A DNA stretch of 9,350 nt from Thermoleophilaceae bacterium (GTDB lineage Bacteria > Actinomycetota > Thermoleophilia > Solirubrobacterales > Thermoleophilaceae). The stretch is taken from the NCBI GenBank assembly GCA_013813135.1, contig JACCSF010000339.1, forward strand, positions 1 to 9,350. The letters run 5' to 3'. This document shows, piece by piece, positions 1 through 6,512 of the stretch. A model generated the notes under the pieces. It was not told where the DNA came from and ran no database searches. It saw only the letters and a program-made list of their open reading frames with translations. The number at the start of each line of letters is the position of its first letter. The stretch's first letter is position 1. Both the position numbers and the translations under genes were made by a program.

Positions 1-1
1 G

Positions 2-115
2 CCGGCGGCCGTGGGGCTTGCGCTTACGCGTGTTCCTGCGCGGGGCGGCCGGGGGTGGGCTCGAGCGCTGCGATCCGTTCTCGCCGCCCTTCGCGGAAGT
101 CGGCGTGCCGAGGTC
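2..115 (-). other. Probable displaced C-terminal tail of YidC, in a shifted frame
   Basis: Just beyond the yidC stop, the frame with triplets 113-115, 110-112 and so on stays open to the window edge. It reads LSPDDLGTPTSAKGG near its start and PPPAAPRRNTRKRKPHGRR at its end. A hydrophilic Pro-rich linker followed by a Lys/Arg-rich terminus is how actinobacterial YidC proteins usually end. The yidC frame itself becomes unremarkable and stops. One extra base, or two missing, between about 116 and 150 would join the two frames. It could be a real frameshift, a sequencing error, or chance in GC-rich DNA. Another frame opens at an ATG overlapping the stop (115-117) but gives only a low-complexity Arg/Ala/Pro peptide. 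Confidence 0.5.
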
Positions 116-764
116 ATCGGGCGACAGCGAGCCGCCAGAAGCACAGCTGCTGACCGAGCGTCCAGAGGCTCGTGGTGATCCAGTACACCGCAAGCCCGGC
201 GGGGAAGCGGGCGACGATCCCGACGAACAGCAGCGGCAGCGCGAGCATCAGGCCGCGCTGACCGCCCTGCATCGACCGCGTGGCGATCAGGCTGCCCGCG
301 ATCTGGGACACCAGGTACGCCATCACGAGCGCCACCAGCACCGCCCCGTGGGGCTTCTGCGTGAGGTGCGGGATGAAGAGCAGGCCGGAGTCGCCGAACA
401 GGCCGTTCTTCACGTCGTGGCGCATCAGGTAGTAGAGCGAGATGAACACGGGGATCTGCACGAGCAGCGGGGCGAAGGCGCTGAGCGGATTGATGCCGTG
501 TTCGCGGTAGTAGGCCTGCATCTCGCGCTGGAGTCGCCCGCGGTCGCCCTTGTGGCGCTGCTGCAGCTGCTTCATCTGCGGCATGTGCTTGCGCAGCTCA
601 CGCTGCGAGCGGAACTGCCGGACCACGAGCGGCAGGGTGCAGACGCGCACCAGCAGCGTCAGGCCTACGATCGCGAGGCCCCACCCAAGCCCGATCGAAT
701 GCAGGAGCTCGAGCGTCCATTGCTCGACTCCGATCAGGGGCTGCAGCACGTTCGCGAGGAACAT
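114..764 (-). CDS. yidC: YidC/Oxa1-type membrane protein insertase (C-terminus possibly frameshifted)
   Basis: Inserts proteins into the cytoplasmic membrane, alone or with SecYEG. The 216-residue product has no signal peptide and no large periplasmic domain, so it is the Oxa1-like form of Gram-positive lineages. Hydrophobic segments lie near residues 26-48, 95-115, 140-160 and 172-200. Arg40, in the first segment (LLVRVCTLPL), matches the conserved groove arginine, and residues 50-90 form the basic cytoplasmic hairpin. The start is the ATG at 764, with no clear Shine-Dalgarno. The frame stops right after the last membrane segment (QQLCFWRLAVAR). The long basic tail expected in actinobacterial homologues is absent from this frame, but a convincing one lies just downstream in another frame (separate entry). 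No rnpA, rpmH or jag neighbour is visible. The family assignment is firm; only the C-terminus is doubtful. Confidence 0.93.
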   Translation of the reverse strand: MFLANVLQPLIGVEQWTLELLHSIGLGWGLAIVGLTLLVRVCTLPLVVRQFRSQRELRKHMPQMKQLQQRHKGDRGRLQREMQAYYREHGINPLSAFAPLLVQIPVFISLYYLMRHDVKNGLFGDSGLLFIPHLTQKPHGAVLVALVMAYLVSQIAGSLIATRSMQGGQRGLMLALPLLFVGIVARFPAGLAVYWITTSLWTLGQQLCFWRLAVAR

Positions 765-813
765 TCGACAGGCAGGCTAGCTACCCGCGTCAGGCTGCTA
801 CGGCAACGATCGA

Positions 814-837
814 GCGGCGGCGGGAACCCGCCGCCGC
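814..837 (-). terminator. Strong GC hairpin after the CocE-type hydrolase gene
   Basis: Two perfect 11-base arms (GCGGCGGCGGG and CCCGCCGCCGC) flank an AA centre, which allows a 10-bp stem with a GAAC/GTTC loop. The hairpin begins 16 bp past the hydrolase stop codon and lies about 50 bp before the yidC start. No T-run follows on the minus strand, so this would be the U-less terminator type seen in high-GC actinobacteria. An attenuating structure in the yidC leader is the alternative. Confidence 0.5.
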
Positions 838-852
838 CGCGATGGCGAAACG

Positions 853-3072
853 TCAGCCGCCGTTCGAGGCCGCGGCGTAAACCCGGCTGGGCTCGCCGCG
901 CAGCGCGGTCGCACCGGGCAGCGGGGTGCCCTGCGCGGTCGCGCCCGCGATGACCGGCAGCACCAGGCTCGAGGCGCGCGCTCCGCCGAGCGAGACCGTG
1001 TTGCGCGTGCTGCCGTTGTCCACGGTGTCGAAGGCCCAGCGCGGGCGGTCGCCGCCCGTGGCCTGGATCGTCACGCGGATCCTCGACCCCGCGCGAAAGG
1101 CGTGCGCCACGGGGAAGATCGGCACGCGCACGAGCGCGAAGGTGCCGCCGGGCAACGGCGCCGCGTCCCGCTTGAGGTGGGTCGGGAACGGATCCAGCGG
1201 CGACGAGAGCGCGGCGCTCAGCTTGCGATGCGAGGCGCGCAGCCAGCCGTTCTGGACGTAGGTCTCCGCACCGTCCGGCCGCACCTCGCTGAGCGTGACC
1301 TGGAGGTCGGTGTCGGGCCGGGAGGACTTCAGGTAGACGTCAAGGCTGGACGGCCCGGCGATGACCACGTCCTTCGTCAGCGCCGTCGAGACGAAGCCGA
1401 GCCCCTTGCCGGCCGCGACCGGTGCCCAGTTGTAGGGCGGCTGTGCCTTCCACGCGTCCTCCGCCCCGCTGCCCGGCAGCGTCTGCCGGGGCCGGGCGTT
1501 CGGGTCGGCCGTGTAGGCGGCTGTCGAGGCCTTCGACGGCTTGGACCCAAGCGCTCCGTTGGGGCCGAGGTGGTAGCGGGTCGCCTTGGCCTCCTTCGGC
1601 GGCCATGAGCTGAAGTCGAGCTCCCAGGTGGCGCCGATCGAGCCGGCGCCCTGCGGACCGCCGCCGTTGTCCATCAGCACGCGGACGTGCGGGTCGCGCC
1701 TGAAGATCGCCTTCGCCGCGGCGACGCTCGTCATCGTCGCGAAGCGCGACTGCTCCACGGGGGCCGCCGGCGCGTCGGCGAGGAAGGCGTACAGCGCTCC
1801 GCTGAGGGAGATCACCGAAGGCGGGATGACCGGGATCTCCTCGGCCACGTACAGCTTCAAGAACTCGGCCCAGCGGGTGATCGTGGTCGGCCCGAGCGAG
1901 TCGGCGTGCACGCCGTTCTGGATCGAGATCCACACGTTGGGACGCCCGTTGAGGTACTTGAGGCTCTCCGCGAAGTGGCCGCTGGTCTGCTCGTCCTGGA
2001 ACTGGCCGACCAGGAAGGTCGGCACGCGGTCGCGCTTCAGCCACGCGCCCGGGGCGCGGTGGGCGAACAAGGACGGCGTCCGGAAGGGGTTCTGCCTCTG
2101 CAGCTTGAGCGCGTCCTGGGTCTGCAGGCGCAGCTTCTGGTTGGCGCGGCAGTGCTTGTCGCCGGCCTTGACGAGCGCCCTGGCCCAGGGCTGCCCGCCG
2201 GCGGGAGCGGGCTCGGCGTCGTCCATGCGCTCCACGACCCACGACTCCGCGAAGCCCGAGTTGAAGATCCCGCCCGGATAGCCGGTGCCGGTGTAGATGT
2301 CGTCGGTCACCGACAGCGGCGCGATCGCTGCCAGGTGCGGCGGCTGGGTGCCCGCCGTGAAGAGCTGCGTGATCCCCGAGAACGAGATGCCGCCCATTCC
2401 GACCTTGTCGCCCTTGACCCAGCTCTGAGCGGCGACGGCCTCGATCGCGTCGTAGCCGTCGTAGGTCGTGGGCAGGTCGAACAGGTCGAAGGCGCCGCCC
2501 GAGCACCCCGAGCCGCGCATCTGCACGCTGACCACGGCGAAGTCGAGCAGCGGGCCGATCAGGGAACCGACCGCCGTCGACGCGGCCGGCGCCAGCGGAT
2601 CGGGCGTGCCGGCGAGGATCGAGTCGAGCAGGTTGTGTGGCGCCGCGACCTGGTAGCCGGAGTACTCGATGAAGGTCGGGAAGGGGCCGTCGCCCAGCTT
2701 CTTGCCGGCCGGAAGGCGCACGGTCATGGCGAGCTCGACGCCGTCGCGCATCCTCACGTAGTTGAGGCCCTCCTTGAGCTTCTGGCGCTTGTAGAAGGCA
2801 CGCGCCGGGTTGGCGCCGGCGCGCAGCACCCGGAATGGGGGGCTGCTCTTGCGACCGCGCTTGACGGTGTAGCCGCCGCCGGGGCGCAGCTCGCGGAAGA
2901 TCTTGCTGCCGAAGCGGTCCGCCTTGCCGGAGCCCACCACGTGGCCGCCGGCGTCGAGCAGCTGCAGCTTCTGGCCCTTCTTCGCGCCGAGGACGTACGC
3001 CTGGTTGATGCTGCCGCGCGCCTTGACGGCGGCGTGCGCGGCAGCGGGCGCCGCCACGACCAGCACAGCCAC
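853..3072 (-). CDS. Exported CocE/NonD-family serine hydrolase (X-Pro dipeptidyl-peptidase S15 fold)
   Basis: Predicted secreted alpha/beta hydrolase of the CocE/X-Pro dipeptidyl-peptidase family, which cleaves esters, amides or X-Pro peptides; the substrate cannot be told from sequence. Residues 1-16 are hydrophobic and end in an AHA-type cleavage site. An Ig-like N-terminal stretch (about 17-82) precedes the hydrolase core (about 100-410). Catalytic candidates are Ser230 in GISFSG, Asp360 in GQFQDEQT and His389 in NGVHADS, in the correct Ser-Asp-His order, with Tyr137 as a possible oxyanion-hole residue. Residues from about 480 resemble the C-terminal jelly roll (PSSLDVYLKSSRPDTDLQV). The reported GTG start gives a signal peptide too short and lacking positive charge. 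The same frame upstream supplies ASRVRLTLVL, so the real start is probably near 3105 (CTG) or further up. At 739 residues it is of normal family length. Its start region faces the divergent F420 enzyme gene. Confidence 0.9.
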   Translation of the reverse strand: MAVLVVAAPAAAHAAVKARGSINQAYVLGAKKGQKLQLLDAGGHVVGSGKADRFGSKIFRELRPGGGYTVKRGRKSSPPFRVLRAGANPARAFYKRQKLKEGLNYVRMRDGVELAMTVRLPAGKKLGDGPFPTFIEYSGYQVAAPHNLLDSILAGTPDPLAPAASTAVGSLIGPLLDFAVVSVQMRGSGCSGGAFDLFDLPTTYDGYDAIEAVAAQSWVKGDKVGMGGISFSGITQLFTAGTQPPHLAAIAPLSVTDDIYTGTGYPGGIFNSGFAESWVVERMDDAEPAPAGGQPWARALVKAGDKHCRANQKLRLQTQDALKLQRQNPFRTPSLFAHRAPGAWLKRDRVPTFLVGQFQDEQTSGHFAESLKYLNGRPNVWISIQNGVHADSLGPTTITRWAEFLKLYVAEEIPVIPPSVISLSGALYAFLADAPAAPVEQSRFATMTSVAAAKAIFRRDPHVRVLMDNGGGPQGAGSIGATWELDFSSWPPKEAKATRYHLGPNGALGSKPSKASTAAYTADPNARPRQTLPGSGAEDAWKAQPPYNWAPVAAGKGLGFVSTALTKDVVIAGPSSLDVYLKSSRPDTDLQVTLSEVRPDGAETYVQNGWLRASHRKLSAALSSPLDPFPTHLKRDAAPLPGGTFALVRVPIFPVAHAFRAGSRIRVTIQATGGDRPRWAFDTVDNGSTRNTVSLGGARASSLVLPVIAGATAQGTPLPGATALRGEPSRVYAAASNGG

Positions 3073-3170
3073 CAGGACCAGTGTGAGGCGAACTCGAGAG
3101 GCCAGGGCGCGGCACGCTATCCGAACGGGGCAACGGCGAGCAAGCGCGCCTACGTGCCAACCTGTTCGCC

Positions 3171-3989
3171 ATGGACCTTGGACGAGTCGGAATCTGGCGC
3201 CGCCACCAGGACGGCATCGGCCCGCTGGGGGAGATCGAGGCGCTCGGCTTCCAGGCGCTGTGGATCGGGGGCAGCCCTTCGCTCGACCAGGTCGAGCCGT
3301 TCCTGGAGCAGTCGACCACGCTGACCATCGCGACCGGCGTGCTCAACGTCTGGCGCCACGAGCCGGCGGACGTGGCGGCCGGCCACGCGCGGCTGCGCAG
3401 CGCCTTCGGTGACCGCTTCCTGCTCGGCGTCGGCGTCGGTCACCCCGAGGCCACGAGCGCTTACAAGAAGCCCCTCACCAAGATGAGTGAGTTCTTTGAC
3501 GGCCTCGATTCCGCGGACCCGCCCGTCCCGAAGCAGGAGCGAGTCACGGCGGCGCTCGGGCCCAAGATGCTGGAGCTCGCGGCGCAGCGCTCGCTCGGCA
3601 CCCACCCCTACTTCACGGCTCCCGAGCACACGCGCTTCGCCCGCGAGCGCGCGGGGCCGGACGCCCTCGTCGCCCCGGAGGTGGCCGTGGTGGTGGACCC
3701 GGACCGCGAGAGCGCGCGCCGGACGGCCCGCGCCTACGCGCAAACGTACCTCGGGCTCCGTAACTACGTGGGCAACGTGTTGAGGTTCGAATTCACGGAG
3801 CGCGACATCGCGAACGGGGGCAGCGACCGCCTGATCGACGCGGTGATCCCGCACGGCTCGCCCGACGCGATCGCCGAGGCGGTGCGCGCGCATCTCGATG
3901 TGGGCGCCGACCACGTCTGCCTGCAGGCGCTCGGCGACCCCGCGAAGCTGCTGGACGACTACCGCGGGCTCGCGCGAGTGCTGCTCTGA
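3171..3989 (+). CDS. LLM-class F420-dependent oxidoreductase (TIGR03620-like)
   Basis: Predicted cytoplasmic luciferase-like (TIM-barrel) oxidoreductase using the deazaflavin F420. The 272-residue protein starts with the family's first strand and helix (MDLGRVGIWRRHQ, then LGEIEALGFQALWIGG). TIATGVLNVW follows, then the cofactor-contact region GDRFLLGVGVGHPE near residues 80-95. A substrate-side segment (about 140-165, LGTHPYFTAPEHTRFARE) and the closing helices around the IPHGSPDAIAEAVRAHLDVGADHVCLQ region match F420 LLM enzymes. The ATG at 3171 is the only sensible start; no Shine-Dalgarno precedes it, so a leaderless message is plausible. The gene is divergent from the secreted hydrolase and ends 20 bp from the convergent dinB stop. 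The physiological substrate is unknown. The subfamily is named from memory of its sequence pattern. Confidence 0.88.
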   Translation: MDLGRVGIWRRHQDGIGPLGEIEALGFQALWIGGSPSLDQVEPFLEQSTTLTIATGVLNVWRHEPADVAAGHARLRSAFGDRFLLGVGVGHPEATSAYKKPLTKMSEFFDGLDSADPPVPKQERVTAALGPKMLELAAQRSLGTHPYFTAPEHTRFARERAGPDALVAPEVAVVVDPDRESARRTARAYAQTYLGLRNYVGNVLRFEFTERDIANGGSDRLIDAVIPHGSPDAIAEAVRAHLDVGADHVCLQALGDPAKLLDDYRGLARVLL

Positions 3990-4009
3990 ACCTCGTGCCG
4001 GTGCGCGCG

Positions 4010-5194
4010 TCAATCCGGCAGCAGCGGCACGGAGATCTCGTCGCGGCCGAGCAGGACGGCGCGGGTGATGGCCGTCGACCCGAACCGGTCGCGCACATCG
4101 TCGAGCGTGGCATCCAGCGCGCGCTGACGGTCGAGCGGCAGCGCCAGCTGGACGGCGTCGTCGTCCTCCAGGTTGCCGAGCGCCACCCCGACGAGCGTGA
4201 TGCCCTGGCGTTCGATAGTCGGCATCGCCGCCGCGAGCAGCTCCCTTGCGGTGACCAGGATCGTCTGGGTGTGCGCGCTGGCCTCGGACAGCGTGTGCGA
4301 GCGAGTCGCTCTCGAGAAGTCGGCGAAGCGCAGCCGCAGCACCACGGTCCGGCACACGCGCCGCGCCGCTCGCAGCCGCCGGCCGAGCCGATCGACGAGT
4401 GCCACGACGGTGGCGTCGAGGGCGGCGGGCGACTTCGGCGTGCGGCGGCCGAGGGCCCGCTGTGCCCCCATCGAGCGTCGCCGCCGGCCGACCCGCACGC
4501 GCCGTGGATCCTGGTTGTGCGCGAGCGCGTGGAGGTGTCGCCCCGAACCCCTTCCGAGCATCGACACGAGCGCCGGCTCGCCAAGCCCGGCCACCTGGCC
4601 GACCGTGGTGATCCCCCGGTCGCGCAGCTTGCCGGCGGTCACGCGGCCGACGCCCCAGAGGCGCTCCACCGGGAGCGGGTGCAGGAAGGCGAGCTCACCG
4701 TCGGGCGGCACCACCAGCAGGCCGTCGGGCTTGGCCACGCCGCTGGCCACCTTGGCCAGGAACTTGGTCCTGGCCACTCCCACCGTGATCGGCAGCCCTA
4801 CCCGCTCGAGCACCACCCGCCGCAGGCGGACGGCGATCTCGATCGGCTCGCCCGCGATCCGCTTCAGGCCGCGGACATCGAGGAACGCCTCGTCGATCGA
4901 CAGCCCCTCGACCAGCGGGGTCGTGTCGGCGAACACCTCGAACACCGCCCTGCTCGCCTCCGAATAGGCCGACATCCGCGGCGAGACGACGATCGCCTGG
5001 GGGCACAGCCGGCGCGCCTGCCCGCCACCCATCGCCGTGCGCACGCCGCACGCCTTGGCCTCATAGCTGGCCGCCAGCACGACCCCGGCCCCCACGATCA
5101 CCGGCCGTCCCCGCAGCCGAGGATCGTCGCGCTGCTCGACGGACGCGTAGAACGCGTCGAGGTCCGCGTGCAAAATCGTGGCCTCGTCCGACAC
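4010..5194 (-). CDS. dinB: DNA polymerase IV (Y-family translesion polymerase)
   Basis: Error-prone translesion DNA polymerase that extends past damaged bases. From the GTG at 5194 the protein has 394 residues, a usual length. The palm motif HADLDAFYASVEQ carries Asp11, and LSIDEAFLDV carries Asp101 and Glu102, so the three metal-binding carboxylates are all present. The finger motif YEAKACGVRTAM and the helix-hairpin-helix region (PVERLWGVGRVTAGKLRDRGI) follow, then a little-finger domain. QLALPLD at about 349-355 resembles a beta-clamp-binding peptide. The frame is open further upstream through the tRNA gene to an ATG at 5299, but that extension is antisense-like noise. GTG 5194 sits just before the first family residues and touches a LexA box, which supports SOS control. 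It is last in a collinear run with sigma, MGMT and tRNA-Ser. Confidence 0.93.
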   Translation of the reverse strand: MSDEATILHADLDAFYASVEQRDDPRLRGRPVIVGAGVVLAASYEAKACGVRTAMGGGQARRLCPQAIVVSPRMSAYSEASRAVFEVFADTTPLVEGLSIDEAFLDVRGLKRIAGEPIEIAVRLRRVVLERVGLPITVGVARTKFLAKVASGVAKPDGLLVVPPDGELAFLHPLPVERLWGVGRVTAGKLRDRGITTVGQVAGLGEPALVSMLGRGSGRHLHALAHNQDPRRVRVGRRRRSMGAQRALGRRTPKSPAALDATVVALVDRLGRRLRAARRVCRTVVLRLRFADFSRATRSHTLSEASAHTQTILVTARELLAAAMPTIERQGITLVGVALGNLEDDDAVQLALPLDRQRALDATLDDVRDRFGSTAITRAVLLGRDEISVPLLPD

Positions 5195-5207
5195 GAACGC
5201 ATGTTCG
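5194..5207 (-). promoter_or_regulatory. LexA-binding SOS box at the dinB start
   Basis: The palindrome CGAAC-GCAT-GTTCG (the same arms with ATGC on the coding strand) matches the Gram-positive/actinobacterial SOS box CGAACRNRYGTTCG at every position. Its last base is the first base of the proposed dinB GTG, so bound LexA would sit on the transcription start or the first codons. Its location in front of a Y-family polymerase gene makes a chance match unlikely. The promoter hexamers themselves are not clear. Confidence 0.85.
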
Positions 5208-5255
5208 CATGAGGACGTGACAGAACAGCCCTCCCACGCCGCGGATTGAGGGAGA

Positions 5256-5344
5256 CGGAGAGGGAGGGATTCGAACCCTCGATGGAAGTTTCCCCCCATA
5301 CTCGCTTAGCAGGCGAGTGCCTTCAGCCACTCGGCCACCTCTCC
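5256..5344 (-). tRNA. tRNA-Ser(GCU)
   Basis: An 89-nt class II tRNA. The acceptor strands GGAGAGG and CCTCTCC pair perfectly and are followed by discriminator G. The anticodon stem CTCGC/GCGAG encloses loop CTGCTAA with anticodon GCT at 5308-5310, which reads AGC and AGU serine codons. A long variable arm (ATGG...CCAT) and a T-arm GAGGG-TTCGAAT-CCCTC complete it. CCA is not encoded. It lies 28 bp after the MGMT stop and about 60 bp before dinB, all on the same strand. Confidence 0.96.
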
Positions 5345-5355
5345 GGGACGATCCG

Positions 5356-5361
5356 ATCCTA
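5356..5361 (-). promoter_or_regulatory. Candidate -10 element for tRNA-Ser
   Basis: TAGGAT on the minus strand fits the actinobacterial TANNNT -10 pattern and lies 11 bases before the mature tRNA 5' end, so transcription would begin a few bases upstream of it. The -35 region is not convincing. The element lies in the short MGMT-tRNA gap and would let the tRNA be expressed apart from the upstream protein genes. Confidence 0.4.
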
Positions 5362-5372
5362 GCCGCGCGGCG

Positions 5373-5990
5373 TTAGGCGAGTACGCCCTCCAGGCGCAGC
5401 AGGAACTCCTTGCGCTCCACGCCGCCGGTGTACCCGCCCAGCGCCCCGCCCGTGCGGAGCACGCGGTGGCACGGCACCACCACCGGGATCGGATTCGCTC
5501 CCAGCGCGTTACCGGCGGCCCGCACCGCGCGCGGGCTCCCGGCACGGCCGGCCACCTCGGCGTAGGTGCTGGTCCGGCCGAATCCGATACGCGCGGTCTG
5601 GCGCAGCACCTTGCCGGTGAAGCCATGGGTGAGCGACCAGTCGATCGGCAGGTCGAAGCCCGACCGGCGGCCCTCGAAATACTCGTCCAGCTCCAGGCGC
5701 GCCTCGTCGAGGCGCTGCGGCGCTTCGAGGATCCGCGGCGACAGCTTGGCGGCCAGGTCCTCGAGCACGTCGTCCACGCCGCGCGACTCGGTGTAGGCCA
5801 GCCGCACGATGCCGCGGGGCGTGGCGGCGACCACGAGTGGGCCGAGCGGCGAGTCGACCGTCGCGTAGGCCACGTCGAGCAGTCCCTCGGCGCTGGCCCG
5901 CTCGGCAAGCAGCGAGTCGAACTCCGGCGGCGGCGCGCCCGGCAGCGCCGCCGCCGACTCGCGCAGTGCGGTTTCGATGTCCTCGATCAT
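5373..5990 (-). CDS. Methylated-DNA-[protein]-cysteine S-methyltransferase with N-terminal extension
   Basis: Suicide DNA-repair protein that removes alkyl groups from O6 of guanine by transfer to its own cysteine. The 205-residue protein ends in a standard Ogt/Ada C-terminal domain. FGRTSTYAEVA (Tyr143) and the Arg154 region (GSPRAVRAAGNALGANP) lead to the active site VVPCHRV with Cys174, then GGYTGGVERKEFLLRLEG. The N-terminal beta domain begins near residue 37 (LLDVAYATVDSPLGPLVVA). Residues 1-36 are an additional acidic, helical-looking stretch of unknown role. The ATG at 5990 overlaps the sigma stop as ATGA, and GAGAGGA inside the last sigma codons gives a good Shine-Dalgarno, so translation is coupled. 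Lacking Ada's DNA-binding domain, it is Ogt-like. The coupling suggests a functional link with the sigma factor. Confidence 0.93.
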   Translation of the reverse strand: MIEDIETALRESAAALPGAPPPEFDSLLAERASAEGLLDVAYATVDSPLGPLVVAATPRGIVRLAYTESRGVDDVLEDLAAKLSPRILEAPQRLDEARLELDEYFEGRRSGFDLPIDWSLTHGFTGKVLRQTARIGFGRTSTYAEVAGRAGSPRAVRAAGNALGANPIPVVVPCHRVLRTGGALGGYTGGVERKEFLLRLEGVLA

Positions 5991-6463
5991 GCGATCCGTT
6001 CCTCTCTGAGCTTCTTCAGGCCCTCGAAGACGTTGCGTCTGGCAGCGTCTTGGGAGGACTCCAACAGTGCGGCGAGCTCGTCGTACGACATCCCGAGCAC
6101 CGCGCGGCAGAACACGGCTGTGCGCTGCTTCGGCGGAAGCTCCCGAACGGCGCCCCAGAGCTGCGATTCGCCGTCGAGACCCGCGGTCACGGGTTCGGCG
6201 GCCGTCGTCTCCGGGACCGCCTCGACGGGCACCGGCCGGCGTGTGCGCGACCGGTGCAGGTCGATCGCCTTGTTCTGGGCGATTCGATATAGCCACGCCC
6301 GGAGGTTCTCCGAGCGCCGCAGTTTGGGATAGGCCCGCAGTGCGGCGATCCACGTCTCCTGGAAGCAGTCGTCCGCCTCGCCCGGGCCCGCCGTCGCCAC
6401 GCAGAAGCGGTACAGGTCGGTGCGGTGCTCGTCGAGCAGTGCCTGGAAGGGCGGCAGCTTCAC
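5987..6463 (-). CDS. ECF-type RNA polymerase sigma factor
   Basis: A 158-residue sigma-70-family protein with only regions 2 and 4, typical of the extracytoplasmic-function group. Region 2 spans about 8-72: LLDEHRTDLYRFC, then the core-binding DDCFQETWIAALRAYPKLRR, then LRAWLYRIAQNKAIDLHR. A Pro/Glu-rich linker (73-97) follows. Region 4 spans about 98-152, with LPPKQRTAVFCRAVLGMSYDEL and a helix-turn-helix ending in FEGLKKLR. Translation starts at GTG 6463; no obvious Shine-Dalgarno is seen. It lies 49 bp after the L,D-transpeptidase stop and overlaps the MGMT start by four bases. No anti-sigma gene (zinc-binding or membrane) adjoins it, which is unusual for this group. No autoregulatory promoter could be identified with confidence. 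Confidence 0.92.
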   Translation of the reverse strand: MKLPPFQALLDEHRTDLYRFCVATAGPGEADDCFQETWIAALRAYPKLRRSENLRAWLYRIAQNKAIDLHRSRTRRPVPVEAVPETTAAEPVTAGLDGESQLWGAVRELPPKQRTAVFCRAVLGMSYDELAALLESSQDAARRNVFEGLKKLREERIA

Positions 6464-6512
6464 GTCATGAGAACGTTGGCACGCGCGCCACCGTGAGATC
6501 CGGCCAGATGGT

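Noticed and set aside
1687..3324. Long open frame of 545 codons on the plus strand, antisense to the secreted hydrolase
   Set aside because: Composition is Arg/Ala/Gly/Val/Glu/His-rich with no recognisable motif, and the minus strand here carries a complete catalytic triad and domains. It is a GC-driven shadow.
1340..3346. Second long minus-strand frame through the hydrolase region
   Set aside because: Arg/Ala/Pro-rich translation without domain features; it only mirrors the real gene in a shifted frame.
3150..4355. 401-codon minus-strand open frame opposite the F420 oxidoreductase
   Set aside because: No family features, and it overlaps both the F420 gene and the dinB end; the plus strand gives the convincing LLM protein.
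3995..5212. 405-codon plus-strand open frame opposite dinB
   Set aside because: Arg/His/Gln-rich and domain-free, while the minus strand has every Y-family polymerase motif.
5229..5254. Weak inverted repeat (CTCCC...GGGAG) between tRNA-Ser and dinB
   Set aside because: Only five pairs around a 14-base loop, and no T-run; not good enough to call a tRNA terminator.
5195..5299. Upstream extension of dinB to an ATG at 5299
   Set aside because: It would run through tRNA-Ser and the LexA box and adds no family sequence before the conserved N-terminus.
6464..6512. Possible sigma-factor autoregulatory promoter before the sigma gene
   Set aside because: An AAC-containing stretch exists, but no pair of -35 and -10 elements with sensible spacing could be read.
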